A stretch of DNA of 64,000 nt from positions 2,480,001 to 2,544,000 of the forward strand of contig NZ_JPOO01000003.1 in NCBI RefSeq assembly GCF_000733925.1. The letters are read 5' to 3'. Positions 18,360 to 27,393 of the stretch are shown one piece after another. Under the pieces are notes generated by a model that saw only the letters and a list, made by a program, of their open reading frames with translations, had not been told where the DNA came from and did not search any database. The position numbers and the translations under genes are program-made. The DNA comes from Arenibacter algicola (GTDB lineage Bacteria > Bacteroidota > Bacteroidia > Flavobacteriales > Flavobacteriaceae). Numbering within the stretch: the first letter of the stretch is position 1; each line of letters starts with the position of its first letter.

Positions 18360-19496
18360 CTAATTATACTTCATCTTTCTAATGATACGTAGCGATTCCT
18401 TTATGGATTGATACACGGGAAGATTATATTTTTTCATGATAGGCTTTACGTTTTCCATGATATCCTTGGCTTCTTCAAAGCCATTGACATAGCAAATTAG
18501 AAAAGTATCGGACAACAGATCCAAATCCCTTACTTCGTTAGGGGTCAAAGGAATTTCCTTTTCAATTTTTTTAAGCATGGCCACATTGGCGTTGTATATA
18601 TGATGAAGTGTTTTCTTGTCATATAAGGGAGGTTCAAATATTAAATCGCTTTGAATGGTATAGGTGCCATTATCCATGAAAGTTATGACAACTTTTTCCA
18701 AGGGGTAATATTTCTGTTGACTACTTAAGCCCAACTGCACATATTCTATGGTAGTAAAGGAATTTTCATCATAAGCTATCGTAATTTCGTCGAATTCCGA
18801 AAAAAACAACTTTACCTGTTCATTGATCAATTCTATGTCGACACGGGAATAATAGGTTTCATTTTTTACTTTTTTTTGATGCCCCGCCCAACAAACCACA
18901 AATTGCTCCTTAAAAACCTTGTAATTACTTGTAAGATCTTTGTGCCTTTCGTTCAAAAAATCGATTACCCCATCCAAGGTAAGTTCAATATTATTTTTGG
19001 CATGCTTTTCTATGGTTGCCACAATACCCGCATTAACATCCGTCAATTGAATGCCATAAGCCTTTGGCATACTTATGCTACCGTCCCTAAAAAATACCGA
19101 TCCCCCATAATACTTCCAGATGTTCTTTCTCAGGGAACAAACCATCCCATTGGACTTTATAGTTACCAGACCAACCACTTTGCCCATGGGCAAATGCGGA
19201 AATGGAATGTTTTCATATGTAATCCGTGGGGGATTGTCCAAATAGGCGTTTACCAAATTCTGAATCTTGCTGTCATCAAAAAAATCGACCCCTATAATTT
19301 CATTGTCCTCATCCTCGACCCCAATAACGATAAAAGAATTGTTTTGAGGGTTGCTATTGGCAAGTGCACAGACATGCTTTAAAAATTTAGCCTTTCCTTC
19401 CCTCTGTCCAATATCAATAAAGCGCTTTTTATCATAAAAACTATTTTCATCATTATGGGCAAGTAGGTTTTTAACGAGCAGGCGTTTATTGATCAT
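18360..19496 (-). CDS. AlbA_2 (Schlafen-like) domain protein
   Basis: A 378-residue cytoplasmic protein. The N-terminal ~150 residues match the AlbA_2 domain: early IDIGQREGKAKFLKHVCALANS, then GSFIVIGVEDED-like segments (FIVIGVEDEDNEIIGVD) and GKVVGLVTIKSNG. These proteins are commonly annotated as ATP-binding or transcriptional-regulator-like. The C-terminal half is not recognised. Its ATG overlaps the stop codon of the upstream SDR gene by 4 bp, so the pair is translationally coupled. It converges with the fructokinase-like gene. The biological role is unknown. Confidence 0.75.
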   Translation of the reverse strand: MINKRLLVKNLLAHNDENSFYDKKRFIDIGQREGKAKFLKHVCALANSNPQNNSFIVIGVEDEDNEIIGVDFFDDSKIQNLVNAYLDNPPRITYENIPFPHLPMGKVVGLVTIKSNGMVCSLRKNIWKYYGGSVFFRDGSISMPKAYGIQLTDVNAGIVATIEKHAKNNIELTLDGVIDFLNERHKDLTSNYKVFKEQFVVCWAGHQKKVKNETYYSRVDIELINEQVKLFFSEFDEITIAYDENSFTTIEYVQLGLSSQQKYYPLEKVVITFMDNGTYTIQSDLIFEPPLYDKKTLHHIYNANVAMLKKIEKEIPLTPNEVRDLDLLSDTFLICYVNGFEEAKDIMENVKPIMKKYNLPVYQSIKESLRIIRKMKYN

Positions 19497-20266
19497 AATT
19501 CCTTATTGACAATAGTGGCACTCGCTTGTGCCGTAGGCAAAATTAATAAATCAGCAATGTTAACATGGGAGGGTCTGGTAACCATAAAATGGATGACATC
19601 TGCAATATCTTCCGGTTGCAGCGGCTTATATCCCTTGTAGGTGGCCTCGGCCCTGCCATCATCGCCCTTAAACCGCACCTTGCTGAATTCCGTTTCCACC
19701 AATCCCGGATTAATGGCCCCAACGCGAATGCCGTGTTTATTTAAATCTATTCTCATCCCTTGGTTTAGGGCATCTACAGCATATTTACTGGCGCAGTATA
19801 CATTCCCCATTGGATACACTTCCTTCCCCGCAATGGAACCAATGTTTATAATATGTCCCGCTTTGTTTTTGATCATTTTTGGCATAATGGCTTTGGAAAC
19901 ATACAAAAGGCCTTTAACGTTTATGTCCAACATAGCTTCCCAATCATCAATATTTCCCTCCTCAATAGAGTCCAGACCATGGGCATTGCCGGCATTATTG
20001 ATTAGAATATCAATATTGGAAAACTCCTCCGGAAGAGAAGCAATGGCTTCAAAAACTGCTTTTTTATCCTGTACATCAAATTCCAAAATGAAAACTTTGG
20101 TATGTCTGGACAGTTCCTTTTTAAGTTCGTTCAAGCGCTCTTTTCGCCTGCCACAAATAACTAAATTAATCTTATTGGAGGCAAAGAGTTTGGCGGTAGC
20201 AAGTCCAATTCCGCTTGTAGCCCCGGTTATAAATGCTGTTGGTTTATCATTACTAGTAATACTCAT
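19493..20266 (-). CDS. SDR-family NAD(P)-dependent oxidoreductase (YdfG-like)
   Basis: A 257-residue classical short-chain dehydrogenase. It has the cofactor motif TGATSGIG (residues 14-21), NNAGNAHG in the middle, a catalytic Ser in GSIAG and the YxxxK pair in VYCASKYAV. The closing segment with NPGLVETEFS resembles the YdfG / 3-hydroxy acid dehydrogenase group, whose members oxidise serine or reduce malonic semialdehyde; the true substrate is not known. An Arg in the ICGRRKER stretch after the second strand suggests NADP. It overlaps the AlbA_2 gene by 4 bp. The remnant of an aldo/keto reductase lies upstream on the same strand. Confidence 0.88.
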   Translation of the reverse strand: MSITSNDKPTAFITGATSGIGLATAKLFASNKINLVICGRRKERLNELKKELSRHTKVFILEFDVQDKKAVFEAIASLPEEFSNIDILINNAGNAHGLDSIEEGNIDDWEAMLDINVKGLLYVSKAIMPKMIKNKAGHIINIGSIAGKEVYPMGNVYCASKYAVDALNQGMRIDLNKHGIRVGAINPGLVETEFSKVRFKGDDGRAEATYKGYKPLQPEDIADVIHFMVTRPSHVNIADLLILPTAQASATIVNKEL

Positions 20267-20321
20267 AAAAATTAGTTCTATATTTTATTTCTTTCAATGC
20301 TTTTAATAGGCAGCCAATAGT

Positions 20322-20652
20322 TCATTTGCCCTTCGCTCCATGTAGGGAACAAAACCATTCTTTCTGTCTTTGGTCTTTGTTTACAGCCTTTGCAACATGA
20401 GTCATCAAATTAGCAAGAGCGACACTTAATAGCTGAATTTACACTCAGCTATTTCAGATATGGAAAAGACATTTTTAAAAGCCGATTCATAGCCAAGTGC
20501 TCCATAAAAATCAGCCCAATTAAAAGTAGTATTTCCCTGTGCCCAGCTATGACCAATTAACATAGATCCTTCCCTGTAGAACGCTTCTTACCCCAATTGA
20601 CACAAGTAATTGTCCCTGTAACGATTTTGAAATAAGATGTTTTATTTTTCAT
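20322..20652 (-). pseudogene. Decayed aldo/keto reductase remnant
   Basis: Read from the ATG at 20652, the minus strand gives SYFKIVTGTITCVNWGKKRS and then a stop. In a shifted frame it continues GNTTFNWADFYGALGYESAF. These two pieces line up with the start of YdhF-type aldo/keto reductases (KIVAGTMTWG..., then GITTFDHADIYGGY...). A last piece, EWFCSLHGAKGK, resembles the C-terminal end of the same family. The intact enzyme would be about 290 residues; here under 110 codons are left, with frameshifts, stops and a large internal deletion. The family match is by eye. Confidence 0.7.
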
Positions 20653-20811
20653 ATGTTTGTGAAATTATGAATAATTCCCTTAAATAGTTCATAAAACTGG
20701 ACCCATTGCTTAACTTTTAACCATACATTAACAGCCAATAACTAAATAAATTTTCAATTTGCATCCACTTTTGGAGTAAACCACTGAAAACAAAACAAAA
20801 CAAAGGATTAT
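20653..20811 (+). other. Upstream region of the Bat operon
   Basis: AT-rich DNA before moxR. CACTTTTG (20767-20774), 38 bp before the ATG, is a near match to the -7 element with one key base off (CA for TA). No terminator or operator was recognised. Confidence 0.3.
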
Positions 20812-21813
20812 ATGGAAGAAAATACTTCGGTAGATATCAGTGCCGTGAACGAGAAAATTGCCCAGGAAAGTGCTTTTATAGACCTACTTATTTTAGAAAT
20901 GAACAAAGTAATCGTAGGTCAAAAACATATGGTTGAACGATTGCTCATTGGACTTTTAGGGCAGGGCCATATTCTTCTGGAAGGTGTCCCTGGTTTGGCC
21001 AAAACCTTAGCTATAAACACCTTGGCAAAAGCGGTACAAGGAAGCTTTAGTAGAATTCAGTTCACTCCCGATCTTCTACCGGCAGATGTTGTTGGTACTA
21101 TGATCTACAACATGAAATTGAACGATTTTTCCATTAAGAAAGGTCCCATATTCGCCAATTTTGTTCTGGCAGATGAAATTAACCGTGCTCCTGCAAAAGT
21201 GCAATCGGCCCTTTTGGAAGCCATGCAGGAAAAACAGGTCACCATAGGTGATGAAACTTTTACACTGGACAAGCCTTTTCTGGTAATGGCTACCCAAAAC
21301 CCGGTGGAACAAGAAGGAACTTACCCCTTACCGGAAGCCCAGGTGGATCGTTTTATGCTAAAGACAGTTATAGATTACCCCAAACTTAGCGAGGAGCAAT
21401 TAATTATTAGGCAAAACCTTAAAGGTGCCTATGAAGAGGTAAAACCTGTGGTTAGTGTTAAGCAGATTCTTAGTGCCCAAAAGGCGGTTAGGGATGTGTA
21501 TATGGACGAAAAAATTGAGAAATACATTCTGGATATTGTTTTTGCCACCCGATACCCGGAAAAATATAATTTAGAAAGCCTAAAGCCTTTGATCAGTTTT
21601 GGAGCTTCGCCAAGGGGTAGTATAAATTTAGCCGTTGCTGCCAAATGCTATGCCTTTATTAAAAGACGGGGCTATGTAGTTCCCGAAGATGTACGGGCCG
21701 TGATCCATGACGTTTTACGCCACAGGATTGGCATAACCTATGAGGCCGAGGCAGAAAACATTACTTCGGAAGAAATAATAAACAAGATCGTAAACGAAAT
21801 TGAAGTACCTTAA
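20812..21813 (+). CDS. MoxR-family AAA+ ATPase, first gene of the Bat operon
   Basis: A 333-residue AAA+ ATPase with Walker A GVPGLAKT (residues 58-65), Walker B LADE (119-122), and the helix-2 insert and sensor motifs usual for MoxR (MATQNPVEQEGTYPLPEAQ). MoxR proteins act as chaperones that mature or activate partner proteins, usually with VWA-domain partners. Here six or seven such envelope genes follow on the same strand. It is separated from the DUF58 gene by 88 bp that contain short repeats (GTCTACAG twice; TGCAAAC twice in tandem). Confidence 0.95.
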   Translation: MEENTSVDISAVNEKIAQESAFIDLLILEMNKVIVGQKHMVERLLIGLLGQGHILLEGVPGLAKTLAINTLAKAVQGSFSRIQFTPDLLPADVVGTMIYNMKLNDFSIKKGPIFANFVLADEINRAPAKVQSALLEAMQEKQVTIGDETFTLDKPFLVMATQNPVEQEGTYPLPEAQVDRFMLKTVIDYPKLSEEQLIIRQNLKGAYEEVKPVVSVKQILSAQKAVRDVYMDEKIEKYILDIVFATRYPEKYNLESLKPLISFGASPRGSINLAVAAKCYAFIKRRGYVVPEDVRAVIHDVLRHRIGITYEAEAENITSEEIINKIVNEIEVP

Positions 21814-21901
21814 TCAGTCTACAGTTATCCGTCTACAGCTTTGGGTCCTTAACCCCTAAAACTGTAACTGAATACTTTTTACTGCAAACTGCAAACTGAA
21901 A

Positions 21902-22768
21902 ATGGATACCAAGGAATTATTAAAAAAAGTTCGCAAGATCGAAATAAAGACGAGGCGTCTTTCCGACCATATTTTTGGCGGGGAATACCACTCGACCTTT
22001 AAGGGAAGGGGTATGACTTTTAGTGAGGTGCGCCAATATCAATTCGGTGATGATGTTAGATCCATAGACTGGAACGTAACAGCGCGCTATAACGAACCTT
22101 ATGTAAAGGTATTTGAGGAGGAAAGGGAACTTACCATGATGCTTATGGTAGATGTGAGCGGCTCGGAACTTTTTGGAACCAGCAATCAGTTTAAAAAGGA
22201 AATTATTACCGAAATTTCGGCTACGCTGGCATTTTCGGCACTTCAGAACAATGATAAAGTTGGACTTCTTTTGTTTACCAATGAAGTGGAACTTTACATT
22301 CCGCCTAAAAAAGGAAAAAGTCACGCCCTTAGAATAATACGGGAATTGCTGGAGTTTTCACCCAAAAGCAACGAGACCGATTTGGGAACTGCCTTGAAAT
22401 TCCTTACCAACGTAATGAAAAAGAAGGCCATCGTTTTTGTACTCTCGGATTTTATTACCGAGGACTACCTTCAAACCTTGCGTATTACAGGTAAAAAGCA
22501 CGATCTTACCGGAATTAGGGTATTTGATGAAAGGGAAGAGACCATCCCAAATTTAGGTATGGTACAAATGCAGGATGCCGAAACGGGGGCTATTCAATTG
22601 GTGAATACCCAGTCCAAAAAAGTAAGGATGGCCTATGGCAAACACTATAGTGAGCGCGTTGCCTATTTTCAGGAGACTTTTACCAAATCTGGTTGTGGGG
22701 TGTTGAGTTGTAGGGTGGATGAAAGTTATGTAAAGAAATTATTGGGCTATTTTAAGAGAAGAGGTTGA
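21902..22768 (+). CDS. DUF58 domain protein of the Bat operon
   Basis: A 288-residue protein with the DUF58 core: GRGMTFSEVRQYQFGDDVRS, then IDWNVTARYNEPYVKVFEEE. A VWA-like half follows with DVSGS (MIDAS-type motif, about residue 84) and FVLSDF. No membrane helix is seen, so it is likely a soluble or peripheral partner of MoxR. In Bacteroidota this gene always sits between moxR and the bat genes. It ends 5 bp before the next start, so translation is probably coupled. Confidence 0.92.
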   Translation: MDTKELLKKVRKIEIKTRRLSDHIFGGEYHSTFKGRGMTFSEVRQYQFGDDVRSIDWNVTARYNEPYVKVFEEERELTMMLMVDVSGSELFGTSNQFKKEIITEISATLAFSALQNNDKVGLLLFTNEVELYIPPKKGKSHALRIIRELLEFSPKSNETDLGTALKFLTNVMKKKAIVFVLSDFITEDYLQTLRITGKKHDLTGIRVFDEREETIPNLGMVQMQDAETGAIQLVNTQSKKVRMAYGKHYSERVAYFQETFTKSGCGVLSCRVDESYVKKLLGYFKRRG

Positions 22769-22773
22769 TTTAA

Positions 22774-24429
22774 ATGAGGAACTTAAATTTGAGCATTATA
22801 AATAGTTATTCGTATTTTCTACGATATATTACATTGTGTCTACTATTTGCCTCGACACAAGGTTTTTCCCAAAATACCCCCACCATTGTGTCTGGGGTGG
22901 ATACTACCTATATAAAGATAGGAGAACAGATCAATTTTAAGGTCACCGTAGAAACAGATTCTACCGCCCAGGTAATCTTCCCGGAAGGCCAAACCTTTTC
23001 ACCATTGGAAACCGTGGAAGCATTAAAGACCGATACGGTAAAAAAATTGGATAGGATGACCCTGCAAAAAATCTATGCCCTTACCCAATTTGATTCCGGT
23101 TCCTATACCCTTCCAAGACAACAGATTATGGTAAACGGAAAACCGTTCTTTACCGATTCTATAAAAATTGATGTTGCCACCGTAGCTGTCGATACCTTGG
23201 CACAGAAGATGTACGACATAAAACCCATTATAAATGTAGAAAAATCGAACGGGGCACTTTGGAGAATTCTCCTATGGGTGCTCGGCATTTTAATTTTGGT
23301 CGGGGCAGCATTATATTGGTTCGTTTTCAGAAAAAAGCCATTGAGCGAGGAGGAAAAAGTAGCCCTATTACCTCCTTTTGACCGGGCTATCCTTGGTTTA
23401 AAACAATTGGAAAAATCAAAATATTTAATTCAGGACGATTATAAATCCTATTATTCCGAGTTAACGGACATTGTAAGATCCTATCTGGAAGAAGACGTTC
23501 ATGTCACCGCACTGGAAAGTACTACGGACCAATTGATAGAAAAATTGGAAATGATGAAGGATGCTGGACAGTTGAAACTGGACCAAGAGACCATACAACA
23601 GTTTAAAAAGGTATTACAGACCTCCGATTTGGTGAAATTTGCAAAATCCAAGCCGGAGTCCTCCGTAGCCGAACAGGATAGAAAATCTGTGGAGCAGATT
23701 GTGATAAAGACCAAAGAGGCCATTCCGGAACCCACCGAAGAGGAGTTATTGCAAAGGGAAGAATATTTAGAAGAGCTGGAACGCAAAAAACAGAAGAAAA
23801 AAATAGTAATTGTTGCTGTCACTGCGGTCCTTGTGTTATTATTTTCCACTGTAGCGGCAATAGGTTACTACGGATTTGGACAGGTAAAGGATACCGTTTT
23901 GGGCCACCCGACCAAGGAATTACTTGAAGGTGAATGGGTACAAAGCGATTACGGTTTCCCCCCGATAAGTTTAAACACCCCAAAAGTTTTGTTGCGACAA
24001 GCGGTAAAACTTCCGCCGGAAGCCCAAGCTTCTATTAAAGAAATGCAGGCATTTGCCTATAGGAGCTCTATTGGACTGTTTACCATTGGCGCCACCTCTA
24101 TTACTTTGGCACAACCCGAGGAACCGGATTTTGAAAAGGCCTCCGAACAGATTTTGAAAAATTTTGAAAATCAAGGTGCCAGGAACATCACTACCAAGCA
24201 AGAAGCTTTTTCTACCCTTACAGGGGTTAAAGGGGTTAAACTTTACGGAAGTGGAAAATTTGCAGTGCCCGAATCCAAAGAATTGATTTCCGGGAACTAT
24301 GTGGTCCTATTTTTTGGAGGAAAGGGTTTTCAGCAAAATGTAATCTTGACGTGGTTGGAAGATGACCACTATGCAGACCAGATAGTTGACCGAATTTTAA
24401 ACTCAGTAGAAGTAAAAACGAGCTTATAG
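22774..24429 (+). CDS. BatD-like membrane protein between DUF58 and batA
   Basis: A 551-residue protein with a signal sequence (cleavage near GFSQ, about residue 33) and a beta-rich periplasmic domain with the BatD-like phrase YIKIGEQINFKVTVETD. Membrane helices follow at about 168-190 and 345-368, with a cytosolic helical stretch between them that carries a YLEEDVHV segment. The final ~180 residues form a domain I do not recognise. This order, with a second, C-terminal domain, is found in Bacteroidota Bat operons. It abuts batA directly (stop at 24429, ATG at 24430). It is probably a scaffold for the VWA proteins. Confidence 0.75.
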   Translation: MRNLNLSIINSYSYFLRYITLCLLFASTQGFSQNTPTIVSGVDTTYIKIGEQINFKVTVETDSTAQVIFPEGQTFSPLETVEALKTDTVKKLDRMTLQKIYALTQFDSGSYTLPRQQIMVNGKPFFTDSIKIDVATVAVDTLAQKMYDIKPIINVEKSNGALWRILLWVLGILILVGAALYWFVFRKKPLSEEEKVALLPPFDRAILGLKQLEKSKYLIQDDYKSYYSELTDIVRSYLEEDVHVTALESTTDQLIEKLEMMKDAGQLKLDQETIQQFKKVLQTSDLVKFAKSKPESSVAEQDRKSVEQIVIKTKEAIPEPTEEELLQREEYLEELERKKQKKKIVIVAVTAVLVLLFSTVAAIGYYGFGQVKDTVLGHPTKELLEGEWVQSDYGFPPISLNTPKVLLRQAVKLPPEAQASIKEMQAFAYRSSIGLFTIGATSITLAQPEEPDFEKASEQILKNFENQGARNITTKQEAFSTLTGVKGVKLYGSGKFAVPESKELISGNYVVLFFGGKGFQQNVILTWLEDDHYADQIVDRILNSVEVKTSL

Positions 24430-25428
24430 ATGTTTGAGAATATTTCCTTTGCGAACCCACAATTTTTCTGGTTGTTACTACTACTTCCAGTGGCAATGCT
24501 CTGGTATTTCTTTAAAAGAAGGGAACAGACTGCTTCCTTAAAAATGTCCAGCATCAAGGGCTTTCCCAAAGGTAGCATCTTGCCCAAATTAAAACCGGCG
24601 CTGTTTGTTATGCGCTTGTTGGCATTGGCCGCCATCATAGTTGCCATGGCGCGACCACAGACCGAGGATATCTCCACAAGGACCAAGACCACTAAAGGAA
24701 TCGATATTGTTATGGCCATCGATGTTTCCTCTAGTATGTTGGCAAAAGATCTAAAGCCGTATAGATTGGCAGCACTCAAAAAAGTAGCGGCCGATTTTAT
24801 TAACGAAAGACCCAACGATAGGATAGGCTTGGTGGCCTACGCAGGGGAAAGTTATACCAAAACGCCAATTACAAGTGATAAATCTATAGTTCTAAGGGCT
24901 TTGGACGAAATAACCTATGGGCAATTAAATGATGGGACAGCTATTGGAATGGGACTTGCCACCTCTGTCAACAGACTTAAGGAAAGCAAGGCCCTGAGCA
25001 AAGTAATTATACTTCTCACAGACGGAGTAAACAATTCGGGATTTATAGAACCCCAAACTGCCGCAGATTTGGCGGTGGAGTTCGGCATAAAAACCTACAC
25101 TATAGGCATTGGCACCAACGGAAATGCCATGACGCCCATTGCATATAATGCCGACGGATCCTTTAGATATGGGATGCGGGAGGTGGAAATTGACGAAAGC
25201 CTTTTAAAATCTATAGCGGAAACAACGGGCGGGCAGTATTTTAGGGCCACCGACAATGAAAAACTGGAGGCCATTTACGAGGAGATAAATAAGTTGGAAA
25301 AAACAGAGGTAGAGGAGTTTAAGTACTACAAATACGAAGAAAGATTTAGACCTTGGGTCTATTTGGCAGGGGTTTTGCTGTTGTTGGAATGGCTGGCAAG
25401 GAACACTTTGTTCAGGAGTTTTATTTAA
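24430..25428 (+). CDS. batA: VWA-domain membrane protein BatA
   Basis: A 332-residue protein with membrane helices near residues 12-28 and 57-75 and a third near the C-terminus (about 308-325). A von Willebrand A domain lies between them, facing the periplasm. The MIDAS motif DVSSS (Asp98, Ser100, Ser102) is intact, and later LLTDGVNNSG gives the second Asp. BatA and BatB are homologous partners named in Bacteroides aerotolerance work. Adjacent genes overlap or abut, showing one transcription unit. Confidence 0.93.
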   Translation: MFENISFANPQFFWLLLLLPVAMLWYFFKRREQTASLKMSSIKGFPKGSILPKLKPALFVMRLLALAAIIVAMARPQTEDISTRTKTTKGIDIVMAIDVSSSMLAKDLKPYRLAALKKVAADFINERPNDRIGLVAYAGESYTKTPITSDKSIVLRALDEITYGQLNDGTAIGMGLATSVNRLKESKALSKVIILLTDGVNNSGFIEPQTAADLAVEFGIKTYTIGIGTNGNAMTPIAYNADGSFRYGMREVEIDESLLKSIAETTGGQYFRATDNEKLEAIYEEINKLEKTEVEEFKYYKYEERFRPWVYLAGVLLLLEWLARNTLFRSFI

Positions 25429-25479
25429 TATCAAGTATCTAGATTTAGAGGGAATTGATTTAAAAAGGAAGAATACAAA

Positions 25480-26517
25480 ATGATTCAGTTAGACGAAAAA
25501 TCATATTTATATCTGTTATCCATCATTCCTGTGATGGTAGTTCTTTTTGTGCTCCTACAAATCTGGAAAAAAAGAACACAGAGAAAATTTGCGGACCTTA
25601 GCCTTTTAAAGCGATTGACCCCGGACAGGTCCAATTTTAAATCCACATTAAAACTAATTTTTGTTCTCTTGGGGATAGCCTCTTTGACCATGGCATTGGT
25701 GAACCCAAAGATAGGTACCAAATTGGAAACAGTTAAAAGGGAAGGGGTCGACATAGTGTTTGCAGTAGATGTTTCCAAAAGTATGTTGGCCGAGGATATA
25801 GCCCCCAATAGGCTGGAAAAGGCCAAACGTCTGGTTTCCGAGATTATCAATCAACTGGCGAGTGACCGAATAGGGATTATTGCATATGCCGGACAGGCAT
25901 TTCCCCAACTCCCTATAACGACCGATTATGGGGCTGCCAAAATGTTCTTGCAAAACATGAACACGGATATGCTTTCCTCCCAAGGAACGGCTATTGATCA
26001 GGCTATTGAATTGGCATCGACCTATTATGACGATGAGGAACAGACCAACCGTGTACTTTTTATTATCTCGGACGGGGAGGACCATTCTGAAGGAAATGTA
26101 TCCAATGCCGTTGAGAATGCCACTAATGAAGGCATAAGGGTATTTAGCATTGGGGTCGGAAAAACAAAAGGAGCACCCATACCCCTTAAAAGAAACGGTA
26201 TTGTTGAAAGTCTAAAAAAAGACAACCAAGGCGAAGTGGTCATTACAAAATTAAACGAACAAGTACTTCAAGAAATTGCCGATGAGGGCAATGGAGAATA
26301 CATAAACGGGGAAAACACGGAAGAGGCTGTTGCTTTTATTAAAGAGCAATTAAACCAGATGGACAAGAAAGAATTTGAGGCCAAACAATTTGCCGAATTC
26401 AAAGATCAGTTCCAGTGGTTTTTGGCCGCGGGCCTTTTATTCTTATTTTTAGACATTTTTGTCCTGGATAGAAAAACGAAGTGGCTTAAAAAATTAAATC
26501 TGTTTAACGAGCGATAA
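25480..26517 (+). CDS. batB: VWA-domain membrane protein BatB
   Basis: A 345-residue paralogue of BatA with the same layout: two N-terminal helices (about 9-27 and 57-74), a VWA domain with MIDAS DVSKS (Asp97, Ser99, Ser101), FIISDGEDHSEG, and a C-terminal helix (about 308-325). The metal site is complete. It follows batA after 51 bp and precedes batC by 13 bp. Likely a structural partner of BatA at the inner membrane. No catalytic activity is expected. Confidence 0.93.
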   Translation: MIQLDEKSYLYLLSIIPVMVVLFVLLQIWKKRTQRKFADLSLLKRLTPDRSNFKSTLKLIFVLLGIASLTMALVNPKIGTKLETVKREGVDIVFAVDVSKSMLAEDIAPNRLEKAKRLVSEIINQLASDRIGIIAYAGQAFPQLPITTDYGAAKMFLQNMNTDMLSSQGTAIDQAIELASTYYDDEEQTNRVLFIISDGEDHSEGNVSNAVENATNEGIRVFSIGVGKTKGAPIPLKRNGIVESLKKDNQGEVVITKLNEQVLQEIADEGNGEYINGENTEEAVAFIKEQLNQMDKKEFEAKQFAEFKDQFQWFLAAGLLFLFLDIFVLDRKTKWLKKLNLFNER

Positions 26518-26530
26518 ACGCAGTAGGAAT

Positions 26531-27388
26531 ATGAAAAAGATAGCATTTATCATTATTTTGATCGGAAGCCTTGTCCAAGCGCAGGAAGTGGATAAGGAAA
26601 AGGAAAAATCACTTAAAATTGCCACCAACTATACTTGGGAGGGAAATAAGGACCTGTCCGAAAGCAATTTTGTAAATGCCGAAGCCAATTATAGAAGGGC
26701 TATCTCCAAGAGTGCGGAAAACAGTATTGCTCCCTATAATTTGGGAAACGCCTATTATGAAAACGAAACCTACAGCGAGGCCTTTGGCAGATTTAAGCAG
26801 GCGGGAGAAAATGCCACTAACAAAAAGGAGAAGCACATGGCCTACCACAACATGGGCAACGTCTTTATGAAAAACAAAGAATACCAAAAAGCGGTAGACG
26901 CCTATAAAGAAGCATTAAGGAATGATCCTACGGATGAAGAGACCCGCTACAATTTGGCCCTGGCCAAAGAAATGCTAAAAAAGCAACAGGAAGAAGAACA
27001 AAAAAACGATCAGAATAAGGACGACCAGAACCAGGATGACCAAAAAGATCAGAAGGACCAGAACCAGGATAAAAAGGAAGGGGACCAGAACGAAGACAAT
27101 AAAGGTGATCAAGAAGAGGAGAACCAGGGCGACAAGAAGGAAGAGGGGGATAAAGGTGAGCAAGAGAAAGAAGACAATAAAGAAGGCGAAGGAGATAATG
27201 AAGAGAAAAACGACGAACCCTATAAAGCAGAAGAACAGAAACAACAACAGCCAAGACCTAACCAATTATCTCCTCAACAAGTAAAAAATTTGTTGGAGGC
27301 CATGCAGAACGAAGAGAAAAAAGTACAGGAAAAAATTGATGCTCAAAAAGTAAAAGGAGCAAAAATCCAAAATGAAAAAGACTGGTAA
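26531..27388 (+). CDS. batC: TPR protein BatC with a charged low-complexity tail
   Basis: A 285-residue exported protein (signal peptide ends near VQAQE). TPR repeats (about residues 35-150; for instance NLGNAYYENETYSEAF and NMGNVFMKNKEYQKAV) offer a protein-binding surface. Residues ~155-245 are a low-complexity run of Asp, Gln, Glu, Lys and Asn with short repeats such as DQNQD, probably a disordered linker. The end (QQVKNLLEAMQNEEKKVQEK) is helical. This architecture is usual for BatC, although the tail varies in length between species. Confidence 0.88.
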   Translation: MKKIAFIIILIGSLVQAQEVDKEKEKSLKIATNYTWEGNKDLSESNFVNAEANYRRAISKSAENSIAPYNLGNAYYENETYSEAFGRFKQAGENATNKKEKHMAYHNMGNVFMKNKEYQKAVDAYKEALRNDPTDEETRYNLALAKEMLKKQQEEEQKNDQNKDDQNQDDQKDQKDQNQDKKEGDQNEDNKGDQEEENQGDKKEEGDKGEQEKEDNKEGEGDNEEKNDEPYKAEEQKQQQPRPNQLSPQQVKNLLEAMQNEEKKVQEKIDAQKVKGAKIQNEKDW

Positions 27389-27393
27389 TCCCC

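Noticed and set aside
21814..21901. Short repeats (GTCTACAG twice, TGCAAAC twice) between moxR and the DUF58 gene as a regulatory array
   Set aside because: Units are short and few and fit ordinary slippage in a spacer; no promoter element or stem accompanies them.
26928..27284. Long open frames on both strands inside batC
   Set aside because: They are by-products of the repetitive A/G-rich linker, overlap a well-supported gene and give low-complexity peptides.
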